A stretch of 64,000 nucleotides of DNA from Candidatus Dechloromonas phosphoritropha (GCA_016722705.1 JADKGN010000001.1:186001-250000); one strand, 5' to 3'. Shown: positions 27,841 to 39,327, counted from the first letter of the stretch. Notes: generated from the letters alone by a model not told the origin. Translations and numbers: made by a program.

Positions 27841-27929
27841 CCAAACGCAGCCTGCGTTCACGCCGCAAAACCGCTGATCGTCTTCCAGATTACCGGGCTT
27901 CATTGCTCGGCCTTTCCCAGCGAGGCTAA
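27660..27929 (+). pseudogene. IS3-family OrfB N-terminal fragment
   Basis: The frame reads RQGWIDPGEAVAVVEQCVLA and LLHSRLIDEEYTRQ, the N-terminal part of an IS3-family OrfB that precedes the rve catalytic core. After about codon 57 it runs into unrelated sequence (DTRFPKRSLRSRRK) with no DDE residues. Truncated copy. Confidence 0.6.
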
Positions 27930-28148
27930 ATGCGATTACCATGGGGTGAGACTCATGCACTGATTCGGTGCAATCTCAGGTGGTAGTATCTCACCTTCAG
28001 GGTCAGGTTCCCAAAATGCAGATGTTGCCCATTCAAGATATCGGAACTGTTTAGGGCGTTGATATCTGCATGCCAGTTGGGTTCATGTGGCGGGAATGTG
28101 GCAGTTTTCCGAGTTGGGATTGCGGGGGCGGTTACGAGATTGGTTCTT
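27930..28148. other. Intergenic region without recognised features
   Basis: About 219 bp between the IS3 remnant and the FAD oxidoreductase gene. No open frame, hairpin or repeat was seen that could be supported; base composition is a little lower in G+C than the flanking genes. Confidence 0.5.
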
Positions 28149-29255
28149 ATGGATATGGTTGACGCCGTTGTTGTCGGCGCCGGCGTCGTCGGGCTGGCGG
28201 TGGCGCGGAAGCTTGCGCTGGCAGGGCGCGAGGTGCTGATCCTCGAGGCGGAGGCGGCATTCGGGACGCAGACCTCGGCGCGCAATTCCGAGGTGATCCA
28301 CGCCGGCATCTACTATCCGGCCGGCTCACTGAAAGGCACGCTGTGCTTGCGCGGCAAGGAACTGCTTTACCGCTACTGCGCCGAGCGCGGCATCGGCCAC
28401 CGGCGGATCGGCAAAATACTGATCGCTACCGAGGAGTCAGAACTGCCGACGCTCGCCGGCTATGCCAAACGGGCGGCGGCCAACGGCGTGACGCTGGCGC
28501 CGTTGACGGCGGCCGACGTCGCCCGCCTCGAGCCGGCGGTAAAGGCGGTCGCCGGACTGTTTTCCGAAACAACGGGAATCATCGACAGCCACGGCCTGAT
28601 GCTGGCGTTGCTCACTGATGCGACGCAGGCCGGGGCAACGCTCGTCACCCGAACGCCGGTGACGGGCGGCAGTGTCGGCGATGGCGGCATTGTCGTGCGC
28701 ACGGGCGGGGACGAGCCGTTTGCACTGCACTGCCGAACGCTGATTAACGCGGCCGGACTGCTGGCGCAGCGCGTGGCGCGCAGCTTGGAAGGCTTCCCCG
28801 CGACCTGCGTGCCACCGGCGGCGTACGCCAAGGGCCATTACTTCACGCTCGGCGGGCGTAGCCCGTTCAACCACCTCGTCTACCCGATGCCGGACCATGC
28901 CGGGCTGGGTATCCACGTCACCCTCGACCTCGGCGGCCAGTGCAAGTTCGGTCCCGATGTCAGCGGCTGGCCGGCGGTGCCGGACTACGCTTTCGAGGAA
29001 GGGCTGGAGGCGAAGTTCTACGGCGCCATTCGCCGCTACTACCCAGAACTCGCCGACGGTGCGCTGTTCCCCGGCTACACCGGCGTGCGTCCAAAGGTGA
29101 CCGGCCCAGACGAGCCGGCTGGTGATTTCATCATCCAGGGGCCGCGGACGCACGGTATCGACGGGCTGGTCAACCTGTTTGGGATTGAGTCCCCAGGGTT
29201 GACCTCGTCGCTGGCGATCGCCGAGCGTGTCGCCGCTGAACTGGTAGCCGTCTGA
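28149..29255 (+). CDS. FAD-dependent oxidoreductase, L-2-hydroxyglutarate dehydrogenase-like
   Basis: About 368 residues from ATG 28149 (MDMVDAVVVGAGVVGLAVAR). The dinucleotide fold GAGVVGLAVARKLALAG is at the N-terminus, SARNSEVIHAGIYYPAGSLK follows (the LhgO/L2HGDH signature), and GLGIHVTLDLGG and the C-terminal GVRPKVTGPDEPAGDF and GIESPGLTSSLAIAERV are also typical. Oxidises L-2-hydroxyglutarate to 2-oxoglutarate, feeding electrons to the quinone pool. Substrate is inferred from family only. Confidence 0.87.
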   Translation: MDMVDAVVVGAGVVGLAVARKLALAGREVLILEAEAAFGTQTSARNSEVIHAGIYYPAGSLKGTLCLRGKELLYRYCAERGIGHRRIGKILIATEESELPTLAGYAKRAAANGVTLAPLTAADVARLEPAVKAVAGLFSETTGIIDSHGLMLALLTDATQAGATLVTRTPVTGGSVGDGGIVVRTGGDEPFALHCRTLINAAGLLAQRVARSLEGFPATCVPPAAYAKGHYFTLGGRSPFNHLVYPMPDHAGLGIHVTLDLGGQCKFGPDVSGWPAVPDYAFEEGLEAKFYGAIRRYYPELADGALFPGYTGVRPKVTGPDEPAGDFIIQGPRTHGIDGLVNLFGIESPGLTSSLAIAERVAAELVAV

Positions 29256-29357
29256 CGGGGAAGGCCAAGACGGACGATCCCGCGGTTCGCGCAATCGCCA
29301 TGATGCGGCGCAGCATGAGGTGATAGAATTACGCCTCTGATTTTTCAGGCCTTCCCC

Positions 29358-31199
<1,842 letters not shown>

Positions 31200-31229
31200 C
31201 AATAGCGGACAGGCGCAAGACGAAAAAAG

Positions 31230-31250
31230 GCGACCTGCGGGTCGCTTTTT
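31230..31250 (+). terminator. Rho-independent terminator after typA
   Basis: GCGACC and GGTCGC form a 6-bp stem around a 4-base loop, followed by TTTTT. It starts 30 bp after the typA stop. Confidence 0.8.
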
Positions 31251-31542
31251 GCTGTAGTCGGTGAATTACTCCGATCCACATTGGAAGACGTGGCATTTCA
31301 GTTGTGAAAAAGGCACCACTGATTCAGCGGGGTCTTGGCAGTGATGCAGGTTGCTGGTGATTGTCATCATCAGCAGCGCGGTGAAGGCTTCGCTGGTGAT
31401 GGTCGTTGTTCTGTCTCCGGAATTCCCGTATCCAAAACTCCGGTACTTCTCCTCTAGCATTCTCGTTTGGCGCTCCATGATTCGTCCTATCCGATGCGCC
31501 GCAATTCTTCGGCAAGGCATCAGCAACCACAAGGGGACACAA
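31251..31542. other. Upstream region of the interrupted operon
   Basis: 292 bp between the typA terminator and the first gene of the IS-broken operon. Open frames on both strands here have atypical composition and no family match. A ribosome-binding site AAGGGGA precedes ATG 31543. No convincing -35/-10 pair was found, so the operon promoter is unplaced. Confidence 0.4.
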
Positions 31543-31797
31543 ATGACCATCACCAACGACCTGCTCGCAGCCGTTTTCGCTGACGCCTCTCTTTTTTGCG
31601 GCAAGGAAGATGTCATCCACGCGATCATTCACCACCAAATGACCAAGACGGGAATTTCGCCATTACGGATTGCGCGCGAACAGATGCTGTCGGGCAACCG
31701 GGTAGATGTCGTCCTGTTCGGTGACGGCGTCAGCGGCGACTTCGCGACCACGAAACAGAAGCCGCTTGCGGTGATTGAGGTCAAAGGTGGCGCCTAA
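31543..31797 (+). pseudogene. Operon gene A, 5' part: PD-(D/E)XK-like protein, cut by IS630-type insertion
   Basis: From ATG 31543, 84 codons are open up to a TAA at 31795-31797, which is one of the two 3-bp repeats flanking the IS630-type element. The piece carries a nuclease-like motif set: RVDVVLF (D55) and VIEVKGG (E79-x-K81), matching D...ExK of PD-(D/E)XK folds. When the element and one repeat are removed the frame runs on without a shift into 36730 (GYRNALKMEIDAS), with only that TAA codon between. The intact product would be about 372 residues. No specific family recognised. Confidence 0.6.
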
Positions 31798-31805
31798 TTC
31801 CGTTT

Positions 31806-32087
31806 CTAATTCGTTAATGCATTAACTATCCACGGCCAGTGTACGATTGAGCGGACACGCTGGTGCTCTGATTCAAGGGTTTTGAGGCTCGATTCGAGTT
31901 GATCTTCAAGTGCATCGATGCTATCGAAGGCCAGGTTGTGGAAGAAATTCTCGCGCAGTTCATCCCAGAGATGCTCGACCGGGTTGAGTTCAGGGGCATA
32001 GGGAGGCAACGGTAGCAGGTGTATGTTTTCGGGTGTTCTGAGTGCTTGGCTGGCATGCCAGCCCGCACCGTCAAGGACCATGACGAT
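31806..32087 (-). pseudogene. IS630-type transposase copy 1, C-terminal piece
   Basis: Reads MVLDGAGWHASQALRTPENI through PYAPELNPVEHLWDELREN and ends at TAA near 31806. It has the second Asp (VLDGAGWH) and the Glu (ELNPVEHLWDE) of the DDE triad. It ends at the IS256 insertion point. Confidence 0.85.
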
Positions 32088-33459
32088 TGAGTCCCTAAAC
32101 TGCTGTAAATCGGGTGGCAGGTAGCCACCGCTTCGATTCGGTAAACTGACGTTGCGAGACGATCGATAACCGAAGGAGAGAAGCGATGACTGGGTATGAG
32201 GTTAGCGTAGGAACGGACTTGCTGCCAGGGCTTTTAAACGGGCAGGACGGGCTGGCGAAACTGGTGGAAGCGGTGCTCAATCAAGTACTGGAGGCGCAGG
32301 TGACGGAAACGCTGGGGGCGACGCGGCACGAGCGCACGGACGAACGGGCCGGCTATCGCAACGGCTACCGGCCACGCACCCTTTACACGCGGATTGGGCC
32401 GGTGACGCTGCTGGTGCCGCAGACGCGGGACGGCAGCTTTTCGACGGACATCTTCAAGCGCTACCAGCGGAGCGAGCAGGCCTTCGTTCTGGCGCTCATG
32501 GAAATGGTCGTGCACGGTGTCTCGACGCGCAAGGTCTCGGCGATCACCGAAGAGCTGTGCGGCGCCAGCTTCTCCAAATCGATGGTGAGCGCACTGTGCG
32601 CCGGACTGGAACCGCGGGTCAGCGCGTTCAACGAACGGCGGCTGGACGGCGAGTATCCCTTCGTGCTGGTCGATGCCCTGTTCATCAAGAGTCGGCAAGA
32701 AGATCGTGTGGTTTCGCGTGCCGTGCTGACCGTCTCAGGCATCCGCTCCGATGGCTTCCGGGAGATTCTGGGCGTGCGGATCGGCGACACCGAGAGCTTC
32801 GCCACCTGGGACGAGACCTTCCGCTGGCTCAGAGGGCGCGGCCTCAAGGGCACGCAGTTCATCATCTCGGACGACCACGGCGGCCTGCGTGAAGCGGCAG
32901 CGCGGCACTTTCAGGGGCCAGCTGGCAACGCTGTCAGGTGCATCTGATGCGCAACATTCTGGGCCAATGCAACACCCGCCACCGCGCCGAGGTGGCAGCT
33001 GCCGTCAAGCTCGTGCTGCAGGCGCCCGATTTGGTCGAGGCCAAGCGCCGCCTGGCGGAATTCACCGAGCGCTTCGCCAAGAGCGCCCCCAAAGCGGTGG
33101 CCTGCCTCGAAGCAGGATTCGAGGATGCCATGGCGGTAATGGTCTTGCCCGAGAAGTATCGCAAGCGGCTACGCACAACGAACATGCAGGAGCGGCTCAA
33201 CGAGGAAATTCGCCGGCGGGAGCGCGTGATCCGCATCTTCCCCAACGACGAGTCAGCCTTGCGCCTGATCGGCGCTCTGCTGGCCGAACAGAACGAGGCT
33301 TGGCAGGAACGGAAGTACCTCGACATGGATGAATTCAAGGAGTGGGCGGCTTCCCGCGCCGCAGCTAGCGAGGGCAACAACGTTGTTGCCCTCGCTAGCT
33401 GAAAACCATTCGTCATTCATCGGATCGAAGAGTATTTACAGCAGATTTTGGACTTGACT
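32088..33459 (+). mobile_element. IS256-family element (nested in IS630 copy 1)
   Basis: 1372 bp. The left end reads tgagtccctaaactgctgta and the right end, reversed, agtcaagtccaaaatctgct, both followed by the shared GCTGTAAAT; these are imperfect inverted repeats. The single transposase gene is on the plus strand and frameshifted. Confidence 0.8.
32186..33402 (+). pseudogene. IS256-family transposase, frameshifted
   Basis: The first part (to 32947) has TETLGATRHERTDERAGYRN and the first Asp-bearing region YPFVLVDALFIKSR, then LKGTQFIISDDHGGLREAA. The second part (33402 end) has CQVHLMRNILGQCNTRHR and ERLNEEIRRRERVIRIFPN, the Glu region. The two frames are joined by restoring one G in a run near 32920 (HFQG-ASWQRCQVHLM). 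About 405 residues when repaired. Inactive as written. Confidence 0.8.
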
Positions 33460-33470
33460 ACCATGACGAT

Positions 33471-33703
33471 CCGATCCATCGGATGGCGTGCCGCCACTTC
33501 GTCGAGGAATAGCTGCATGCACGGCGTATTGACGTGCGGCAAGATCAGCGAGTCAAGCGCGCCCGTATCCACATCGACGGCCGCGTAGGCGTAGGTGTAT
33601 TGGTGGGTGAGCATGGCCCGGCACAACGGTCGAATGGGTTGGGGCGCCCAGGCACGACGCACATCGTTGATGCGCCCGAAGCGCGCTTCGTCCTGAAACA
33701 TCA
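33471..33703 (-). pseudogene. IS630-type transposase copy 1, middle piece
   Basis: On the minus strand this reads LMFQDEARFGRINDVRRAWA, the first Asp of the triad, then TYAYAAVDVDTGALDSL and HPMDRIVMV, which stops at the IS256 insertion. The piece is bounded by the IS66 duplication on one side and the IS256 duplication on the other. Confidence 0.85.
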
Positions 33704-33792
33704 GTAACCGGTAACTCTGCGGCGTTCTTTCCAGCGCCGATCGTGCTGTCGACAATGTCCTCCTCGAATCACGAAACGCGGAGGAGGCCAGG

Positions 33793-34101
33793 ATGGCCAA
33801 GGCAGGGGAAGGGTCGCGGGTGCGGCGTAGCGCGAGCGAATGGGAGGCGTTGCTGTCGCGATTTCCGGGCAGCGGTTTGAACGTTGCGACCTTCTGCAAA
33901 CGCGAAGAGATCAGCGATACCAGCTTCCATCGCTGGCGCACACGTCTGGGCATCGCCCTCGACAGTCAGGACAAGGCCAGCGGCCAGCCGGCCACCTTCG
34001 TCGACGTCGGCCCTCTGAGCACAACCACGGCGACGCCCGCTCGTTTCCACCTCACCCTCGACCTCGGCGGCGGCCTGATCCTGCAGCCGGAGCGCCGCTG
34101 A
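33793..34101 (+). CDS. tnpA: IS66 family accessory protein TnpA
   Basis: 102 residues, MAKAGEGSRVRRSASEWEALL, then a helix-turn-helix region (LNVATFCKREEISDTSFHRW) and a C-terminal LDLGGGLILQ block. Matches the IS66 Orf1/TnpA length and layout. The stop TGA overlaps the tnpB start ATG (TGATG). Confidence 0.85.
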   Translation: MAKAGEGSRVRRSASEWEALLSRFPGSGLNVATFCKREEISDTSFHRWRTRLGIALDSQDKASGQPATFVDVGPLSTTTATPARFHLTLDLGGGLILQPERR

Positions 34102-34478
34102 TGTTTTTCCCTGAAGGCCAAATCCGCGTCCAAGTCTATGGCCAGCCGGTCGACCTGCGCAAATCCTTCGACGGTCTGTACGCGATCACCCGTCATGTCC
34201 TCGGTCAGGACCCGCTGAGCGGCCAGCTCTTCGTCTTCTTCAATCGCCGTGGCACTCAGGTGAAGGTGCTCTACTGGGATCGCAGCGGCTTCTGCCTGTG
34301 GGCCAAGCGTCTCGAAGAAGGCCGTTTCGTCGCCAACTGGGATAAAGTGCGCACGTGCGAAATCGACTGGACCGGTCTGAAACTGCTCCTCGAAGGGATC
34401 GAGCCGGGACGCCGGAAGAAGCGTTATCACGCCTCTGGAGCGCCCATAAAAACGCTTCAAAACAGCGGCTTGTGTTAA
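34101..34478 (+). CDS. tnpB: IS66 family insertion sequence protein TnpB
   Basis: 125 residues, MFFPEGQIRVQVYGQPVDLR, with the family hallmark KSFDGLYAITRHVLGQDPLSG cut at its first 20 residues here as KSFDGLYAITRHVLGQDPLS, and VKVLYWDRSGFCLWAKRLE. The IS66 Orf2 motif set is complete and the gene intact. Confidence 0.9.
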   Translation: MFFPEGQIRVQVYGQPVDLRKSFDGLYAITRHVLGQDPLSGQLFVFFNRRGTQVKVLYWDRSGFCLWAKRLEEGRFVANWDKVRTCEIDWTGLKLLLEGIEPGRRKKRYHASGAPIKTLQNSGLC

Positions 34479-34487
34479 AATACACGC

Positions 34488-36064
34488 ATGGATTCAGCAC
34501 GTTACCAGACGGTTTACAACCTCGAACAAGCCGCGGCATTGTGCCCGCAAGAGGTGCTGGATCTGTGCCAGACGCTGTCTGCTGAAATCACCGCACTGAA
34601 GCAACAAATCGACTGGTTCAAGCGCCAGATCTTCGGCCAGAAAAGCGAACGACGCATCGACGTCACGCCGAGCGGCCAACTGAGTCTCGGCGAGTTCCCG
34701 ACGCCCCCACCAGGTTCTGAGTCACCAGGTCGCCCCGTCGCCGCGCATACCCGTCAGCCGACCAGCAAGCGTCCCAGTGACGAAAGCGTGCCCTTCTTCG
34801 ACGAGAACCGCGTCCCAGTCGAAGTCGTCGAGCTCACCGCGCCGGAAGTCGAAGGCCTCTCTCCCGAGGACTACGAGGTCATCAGCCACAAGGACAGCTA
34901 TCGCCTGGCGCAACGGCCGGGTAGCTACGTGGTGATCAAGTATCGCCGGCCGGTAATCAAGCTCAAGAGTAACCAGACACTGGTCTGCGCCAACGCGCCG
35001 GCCGGTGTCATTGAGGGCAGCCGGGCCGACGTCAGCTTCGTCGCCGGACTGCTGATTGACAAATTTGCCTACCACCTGCCACTGTATCGCCAGCATCAAC
35101 GCCTGGCCGATGCGGGAATCACCGTCAGCCGGCCGTGGCTGACGCAGATCGGGCAACAGGGCATCACTCTGCTCGAACCGATCTACGAGGCGCAGTTTGC
35201 CTCGATCCGCAGCTCGCGCGTCAAGGCGATGGACGGACGCCGATCAAGGCCGGACAGGGCGCACCCGGCAAGCTGAAAGCGGCGTACTTCTGGCCGGTGT
35301 ATGGCGAAGGCGACGAAATCTGTTTCCCCTTCTTCGCCAGTCGCGAGTTCAAGCACGTCGAGGCGGCCCTCGGACTGACCGCCGCCGAAGGCGCGGTGCT
35401 GTTGTCGGACGGCTATCAGGCCTACAGTCATTACGCGGCGCAGATCGGGATCACGCACGCCCAATGCTGGGCGCACACGCGTCGTAAGTTCTTTGACGCG
35501 CAAGACGCGGAACCAGAAGCGGCAGCGCAGGCACTCGCGCTCATTGGGGACCTGTATCAGGTCGAAGAGCGCATCCGCGAGCAAAAGCTCACCGGTGCAA
35601 GGAAGCGCGACTATCGTCTGGAGCATGCCAAACCGATCGTCGAGCGTTTCTTCGCCTGGGTTGGCGAACGCTTCGCGGCGCAGGGGCTGTTACCGCGCAA
35701 TCCGCTGACCAGGGTGCTGGCCTACGCGCGCGATCGACGATGGGGACTGGAGGTCTTCCTCGCCGACCCGGACGTGCCGATCGACACCAATCACCTCGAA
35801 CGCGCCCTGCGGGTGATTCCCATGGGGCGCCGCTCCTGGCTGTTCTGCTGGACGGAGTTCGGCGCCAGGCAGGTCGGGATCATCCAGAGCCTGATCGTTA
35901 CCTGTCGGCTGCATCAGATCGACCCCTACGATTATCTCGTCGATGTCCTGCAGCGCGTCGCCGAGCACCCCGCCGACCGCGTCCATGAACTCACGCCACG
36001 GGTCTGGAAAGAACTGTTCGCTCAGAACCCGCTGCGCTCGCCTTTGTACGCGTTGCCGAAGTAG
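34488..36064 (+). pseudogene. IS66 family transposase TnpC, frameshifted
   Basis: The N-terminal part (34488 onward) has the zinc-finger-like and leucine-rich region (LKQQIDWFKRQIFGQKSERR) and reads to VKAMDGRRSRP, where the family has MDETPIKAG. Restoring one A near 35233 gives MDETPIKAG and joins the second frame, which carries SDGYQAYSHYA, HAQCWAHTRRKFFDA, and TNHLERALR with the Glu. About 525 residues repaired. The lesion is at the first catalytic Asp. Confidence 0.85.
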
Positions 36065-36095
36065 GGGCGCTCGACGCCGCGTAGTTGCCGGTTAC

Positions 36096-36666
36096 GCCCG
36101 AAGCGCGCTTCGTCCTGAAACATCAGACGGATCGGGGTTCCTTTAGCGAAATCTCTCCGGAGTTCGCCAAGGGTGTCGGGGAGTTTTTTCCACGCCCCCT
36201 GCGCGGTCGGATCACTTTGCGGATGTCGCTTGTCTGGCGCCAGCTTGCGCCAACCGTTGCGATGCAGCACGTTGTAGGCGGAGGACAGCGCCATCGGGCG
36301 TCCCAGCGCTTTCTCCAGGGCCGGCTTGATCTGACTGACGACCAATATACCGCCCTTGGCCGCTTGGTCGAAAAAGGGTTTCAACAGTTCGGCTTCTTGC
36401 GCTCGGGTGAAATTCTCCCGGTGGCGTCCGCCTCGTGCGGGTTCCGATTCGCCGCCTACCCGATGTCCAGACAGAAACGCGTTGCGTAATCGTGAGGCCC
36501 AACTGAGCGAAACGCCGATCACCGCGGCGGTCTGCTCAAGATTCAAACCGTAGCACAACGGCAGAACAACCGCTTGGGCCTGGCGCAGTTGTTCCACACT
36601 CTTGGCTTCTTTGACAATCTTCAGCGCCTCCGCTACCGACCCCTCTCCCTTGAACGGCCTTCCCAT
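36096..36666 (-). pseudogene. IS630-type transposase copy 1, N-terminal piece
   Basis: Starts MGRPFKGEGSVAEALKIVKE at 36666 and has the helix-turn-helix LNLEQTAAVIGVSLSWASRL. The frame passes W-K-K (six A's, in frame) into LPDTLGELRRDFAKGTPIRL and ends at the IS66 repeat. It differs from copy 2 by only a few residues. Confidence 0.85.
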
Positions 36667-36726
36667 GCCACACCTCAGATCTCATTGAGATGCACTTATT
36701 ATTGCTTAATTGGTGTGGAAATGGAA

Positions 36727-37581
36727 TAAGGCTACCGAAACGCGCTCAAGATGGAAATCGACGCGAGCGGTTACTGCAAGGACATGGCCAAGCTCAAGGC
36801 CGACGCGGCACGGGGGATCGAGTGCTGGTTCCTGTGCGTCGATATGCAGGAACTTGGCCGGGCGGTATCGCCGTTCAAGGTCGAACTGGTGTCCGAGCAG
36901 TGTACTGCCCACGGACTTTCGTTTGCCTACTACTGCCAAGGGGAGCTGAATTTCCATGTCTCGCGGCCAAACCAGAAGCTGGCGTCGCTTCCTGTGGCAA
37001 AAGCTGTGGCAACAAGTAGCAGTCGCGGCGTGGATTTCTTGCTTGACCGCAACGATCCGAAGCTTGCCGTTCTGGCTCGCCAATGTCTGGCGGTAAGCGG
37101 ACATGAGGCCAACCACGCAGTGCGTCTTTATGACGTCCTCCGTAACGCCGGCTTCGGCGTCGAGCAACTCTCGCTCGAGACCTATTTCTCGTTTGCTGCC
37201 CCGGAGGGAAGCCGCATGCAGGATCGCCCCGATCTCGTCGTCTTCGATGCCGCTTTCGACGGGCGATTCAACCTTTACAATGGTGGTGACATGCGGCGTT
37301 CGAACGATGCGCACAAGCTCGCGCATATCGAAACCATCTTCGAGGTAAAAGGAGGGGCGGCGATGGACAAGAAAAGCGACAAGGCCGTCATGCAGGCTTA
37401 CCTTGACGATATTCACAAACTGGGGCGCTGGCGTGTTGGTGCCGCGACGGCACGCAAGGGTACGCGGGTGAAGACGGTGTTTTTAGGGGTGGATGGACGT
37501 GCTCAAGGATTGTCGGCAGACGCTGTTGCGACGCTAGCCAGTGAAAGCCAAAAGACCGGTAATGGGTTGATTTATGTTAAC
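36727..37581 (+). pseudogene. Operon gene A, 3' part: second PD-(D/E)XK-like motif set
   Basis: After the flanking TAA (36727-36729) the frame is open through GYRNALKMEIDASGYCKDMA. Counting from the internal Met at 36751, a second nuclease-like motif set follows: QDRPDLVVFD (PD at 160-161) and ETIFEVKGGAAM (E198-x-K200), with KSDKAVMQAYLDDIHKL after it. The frame meets the IS1380 element after VN at 37581; the bases beyond the element (39312-39323) supply FKP and a stop. The ORF as it stands ends inside the element at 37614. The family is unrecognised. Confidence 0.6.
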
Positions 37582-39311
37582 CCTATTTTCCTCAGTAGCC
37601 CCCAACAAAACTGAGGCAAACTGTGACTTGGCAAGGGTTTGCAACGGATCGGGAGGGTCACCCGATGGGTGAAATGACATTTGAGCAAACGGTGATGGTC
37701 AAAGCTGTGGCTACCGCGCTCGTCGAACGCAGCGGAGGCGGCGGTGACCTTTGCGTCAGCACCCCGGGCGGGCGCTTTCAAGTGCGCTGGGACGAGAACG
37801 GCAGCGCCAGCGCGCTTGGGCAGTTGGCCTTCTTTGCCGAGTTTCTTGACGTCAGTGGATTGTTCGAGCGGTGGGCTGCCAGTTGTCCCATGAGTTACAC
37901 CAGCAACAACGCCCCCGAAGTACGAGACGTCCTGGGCACCTGGCTGCTCTCGATTCTCGATGGCCAGCACCGCTATGCGCACATCACCGGACTGCGCGGG
38001 GATGGCGTCGCCCCTGAGATACTGGGCATGACGAAAATCATCAGCGACGAAAGCCTGCGGCGTGCGCTCAAGCATCTGGCCCCCTGCTCGCTCGGACGAG
38101 GAGCGAGGCAAGCATGAAGCTCAGATGGCCCGTAGCACCGCCTGGATGGATGGCGCGCTCAAGGACAGCATCTGGGAAGCCCTCGGTAGCGGCTGGATAC
38201 TGGATTGCGATACTACCGTCAAAGTACTCTACGGCCATCAGGCCGGTGCTGAAATTGGCTACAACCCGACCAAACCGGGGCGCCCCAGTCACACCATCCA
38301 CACCTACTGGATCGCCAACGTCCGACTGGTGCTCGACGCCGAAGTACAGGAGGGTACCGCCACGGCGGCCAGGTACAGTCTGCCGCGCCTGATCCAGATC
38401 CTCATCGAATTACCCGCCGAGCAACGTCCGCGACTGGTGCGGGGCGACAACGCCTTTGGCAATGAACCGGTGATGGCCAAGCTCGAAGCCATTGAGCAGC
38501 CGTACCTGTTCAAGTTGCGCCAGACGACGGGCGTCAGGCAACTGATTGAGCGTCAGTGGTCACGGCACGACTGGCGCGATGTGGGCCAGGGATTCCAGGC
38601 GGTCGAGGCGGAACTCGCGCTGACGAGTTGGACGCGCGCCCGTCGCGTTGTCGTCTTACGCCGTGCGGCCAAGGATTCGCTGGTGGCTGAGCAAAAGACC
38701 GGCCCACGCGAGAAACGGCAGAAGCGCTTGCGGTTTGCCGAACCGCTGCAACCGGTCAAACTCTGGGAATACACGGTGTTGGTCAGCAACGCCGACTACG
38801 ACCTCGGCGCCATTGGCCAGTTGTATCGGGATCGAGCCGATTGTGAGAATGGTTTTGATGAGCTGAAAAACCAATGGGGCTGGGGCGGCTACACCACGCG
38901 GGATATGGAACGCTGCAATCTGTCAGCCCGTGCCGTGGCACTGATTTACAACTGGTGGAGTTGGTATGTGCGCCTGGCGCATCCCAAAACCCGGCTGGAG
39001 GCCATCACGTCGCGCCCCTTGCTGCTGGCGGGAGTCGCTCGCCTGACCCAACATGCCGGCCAGTCGCGCTTGCTGCTGACGATTACCCACGCCGCCAGCG
39101 ATCAGGTCAAGGCGATGATTGCTAATGTACGCAAGGGCTTGGACACCGTTCGAGCGACTGCGCCTCAGTTGACCAAGACTGAACGCTGGGCGGCGCTTGT
39201 TCGCTACATCGTCGCTCAGATCATCGCAGCGACAGAGAAAGTCTATGCACTGCCAGCGGTCACGATAGCCACTTCGCCGCCGCTTGCAGCCGGCTGACTG
39301 AGGAAAATAGG
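37582..39311 (+). mobile_element. IS1380-family element
   Basis: 1730 bp. CCTATTTTCCTCAGTAGCC at the left and its complement at the right (ACTGAGGAAAATAGG) form terminal inverted repeats. The flanks TTAAC and TTCAA are not identical, so no clean 4-5 bp target duplication is present. It sits at the boundary of operon genes A and B, inside the last codons of A. Confidence 0.8.
37665..39297 (+). pseudogene. IS1380-family transposase, frameshifted
   Basis: From ATG 37665 (MGEMTFEQTVMVKAV) the first frame runs to 38117; the second, from about 38062, continues ILDCDTTVKVLYGHQAGAEI, RPRLVRGDNAFGNEPVM and LYRDRADCENGFDELKNQWG, carrying the three acidic catalytic regions. One base in the C run near 38085-38093 breaks the frame. 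Otherwise full length (about 540 residues). Confidence 0.75.
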
Positions 39312-39327
39312 TTCAAACCATAAGGTC

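Larger units (their letters stand above)
32077..33470. repeat. 11-bp direct repeats flanking the IS256 element
   Basis: ACCATGACGAT occurs at 32077-32087 and again at 33460-33470, immediately outside the IS256 ends. The uninterrupted IS630 copy has this sequence once, so it is a target-site duplication. IS256 usually makes 8-9 bp, so 11 bp is slightly long. Confidence 0.75.
33704..36095 (+). mobile_element. IS66-family element (nested in IS630 copy 1)
   Basis: 2392 bp. The left end GTAACCGGTAACTCTGCGGC and the reversed right end GTAACCGGCAACTACGCGGC differ at only a few positions and start with the GTAA typical of IS66. Three genes, tnpA, tnpB and tnpC, lie on the plus strand in family order; tnpC is frameshifted. 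Confidence 0.9.
33674..36125. repeat. 30-bp direct repeats flanking the IS66 element
   Basis: A 30-bp sequence (start gcccgaagcg, end gaaacatca) is present at 33674-33703 and again at 36096-36125, directly outside the IS66 ends. The intact IS630 copy has it once. IS66 elements normally duplicate 8 bp, so this is exceptionally long. Confidence 0.85.
31798..36726 (-). mobile_element. IS630-type element, copy 1, carrying nested IS256 and IS66 elements
   Basis: The ends are TTCCGTTTC at 31798 and GAAATGGAA at 36726 (imperfect inverted repeats), flanked by TAA on both sides. Two other elements sit inside: IS256 (32088-33459) and IS66 (33704-36095), each with its own direct repeat. Subtracting them and one repeat of each (11 and 30 bp) leaves 1124 bp, against 1126 bp for the uninterrupted copy at 40401-41526, whose only length difference is two extra A's in one tract. 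The transposase is therefore in three pieces on the minus strand. Confidence 0.88.

Noticed and set aside
27478..27960. Minus-strand ORF MHESHPMVIAFSLAGKG
   Set aside because: Overlaps the IS3 remnant antisense; no support for a real product.
31266..31628. Minus-strand ORF upstream of operon gene A
   Set aside because: Antisense to the start of gene A, no ribosome-binding site or family match.
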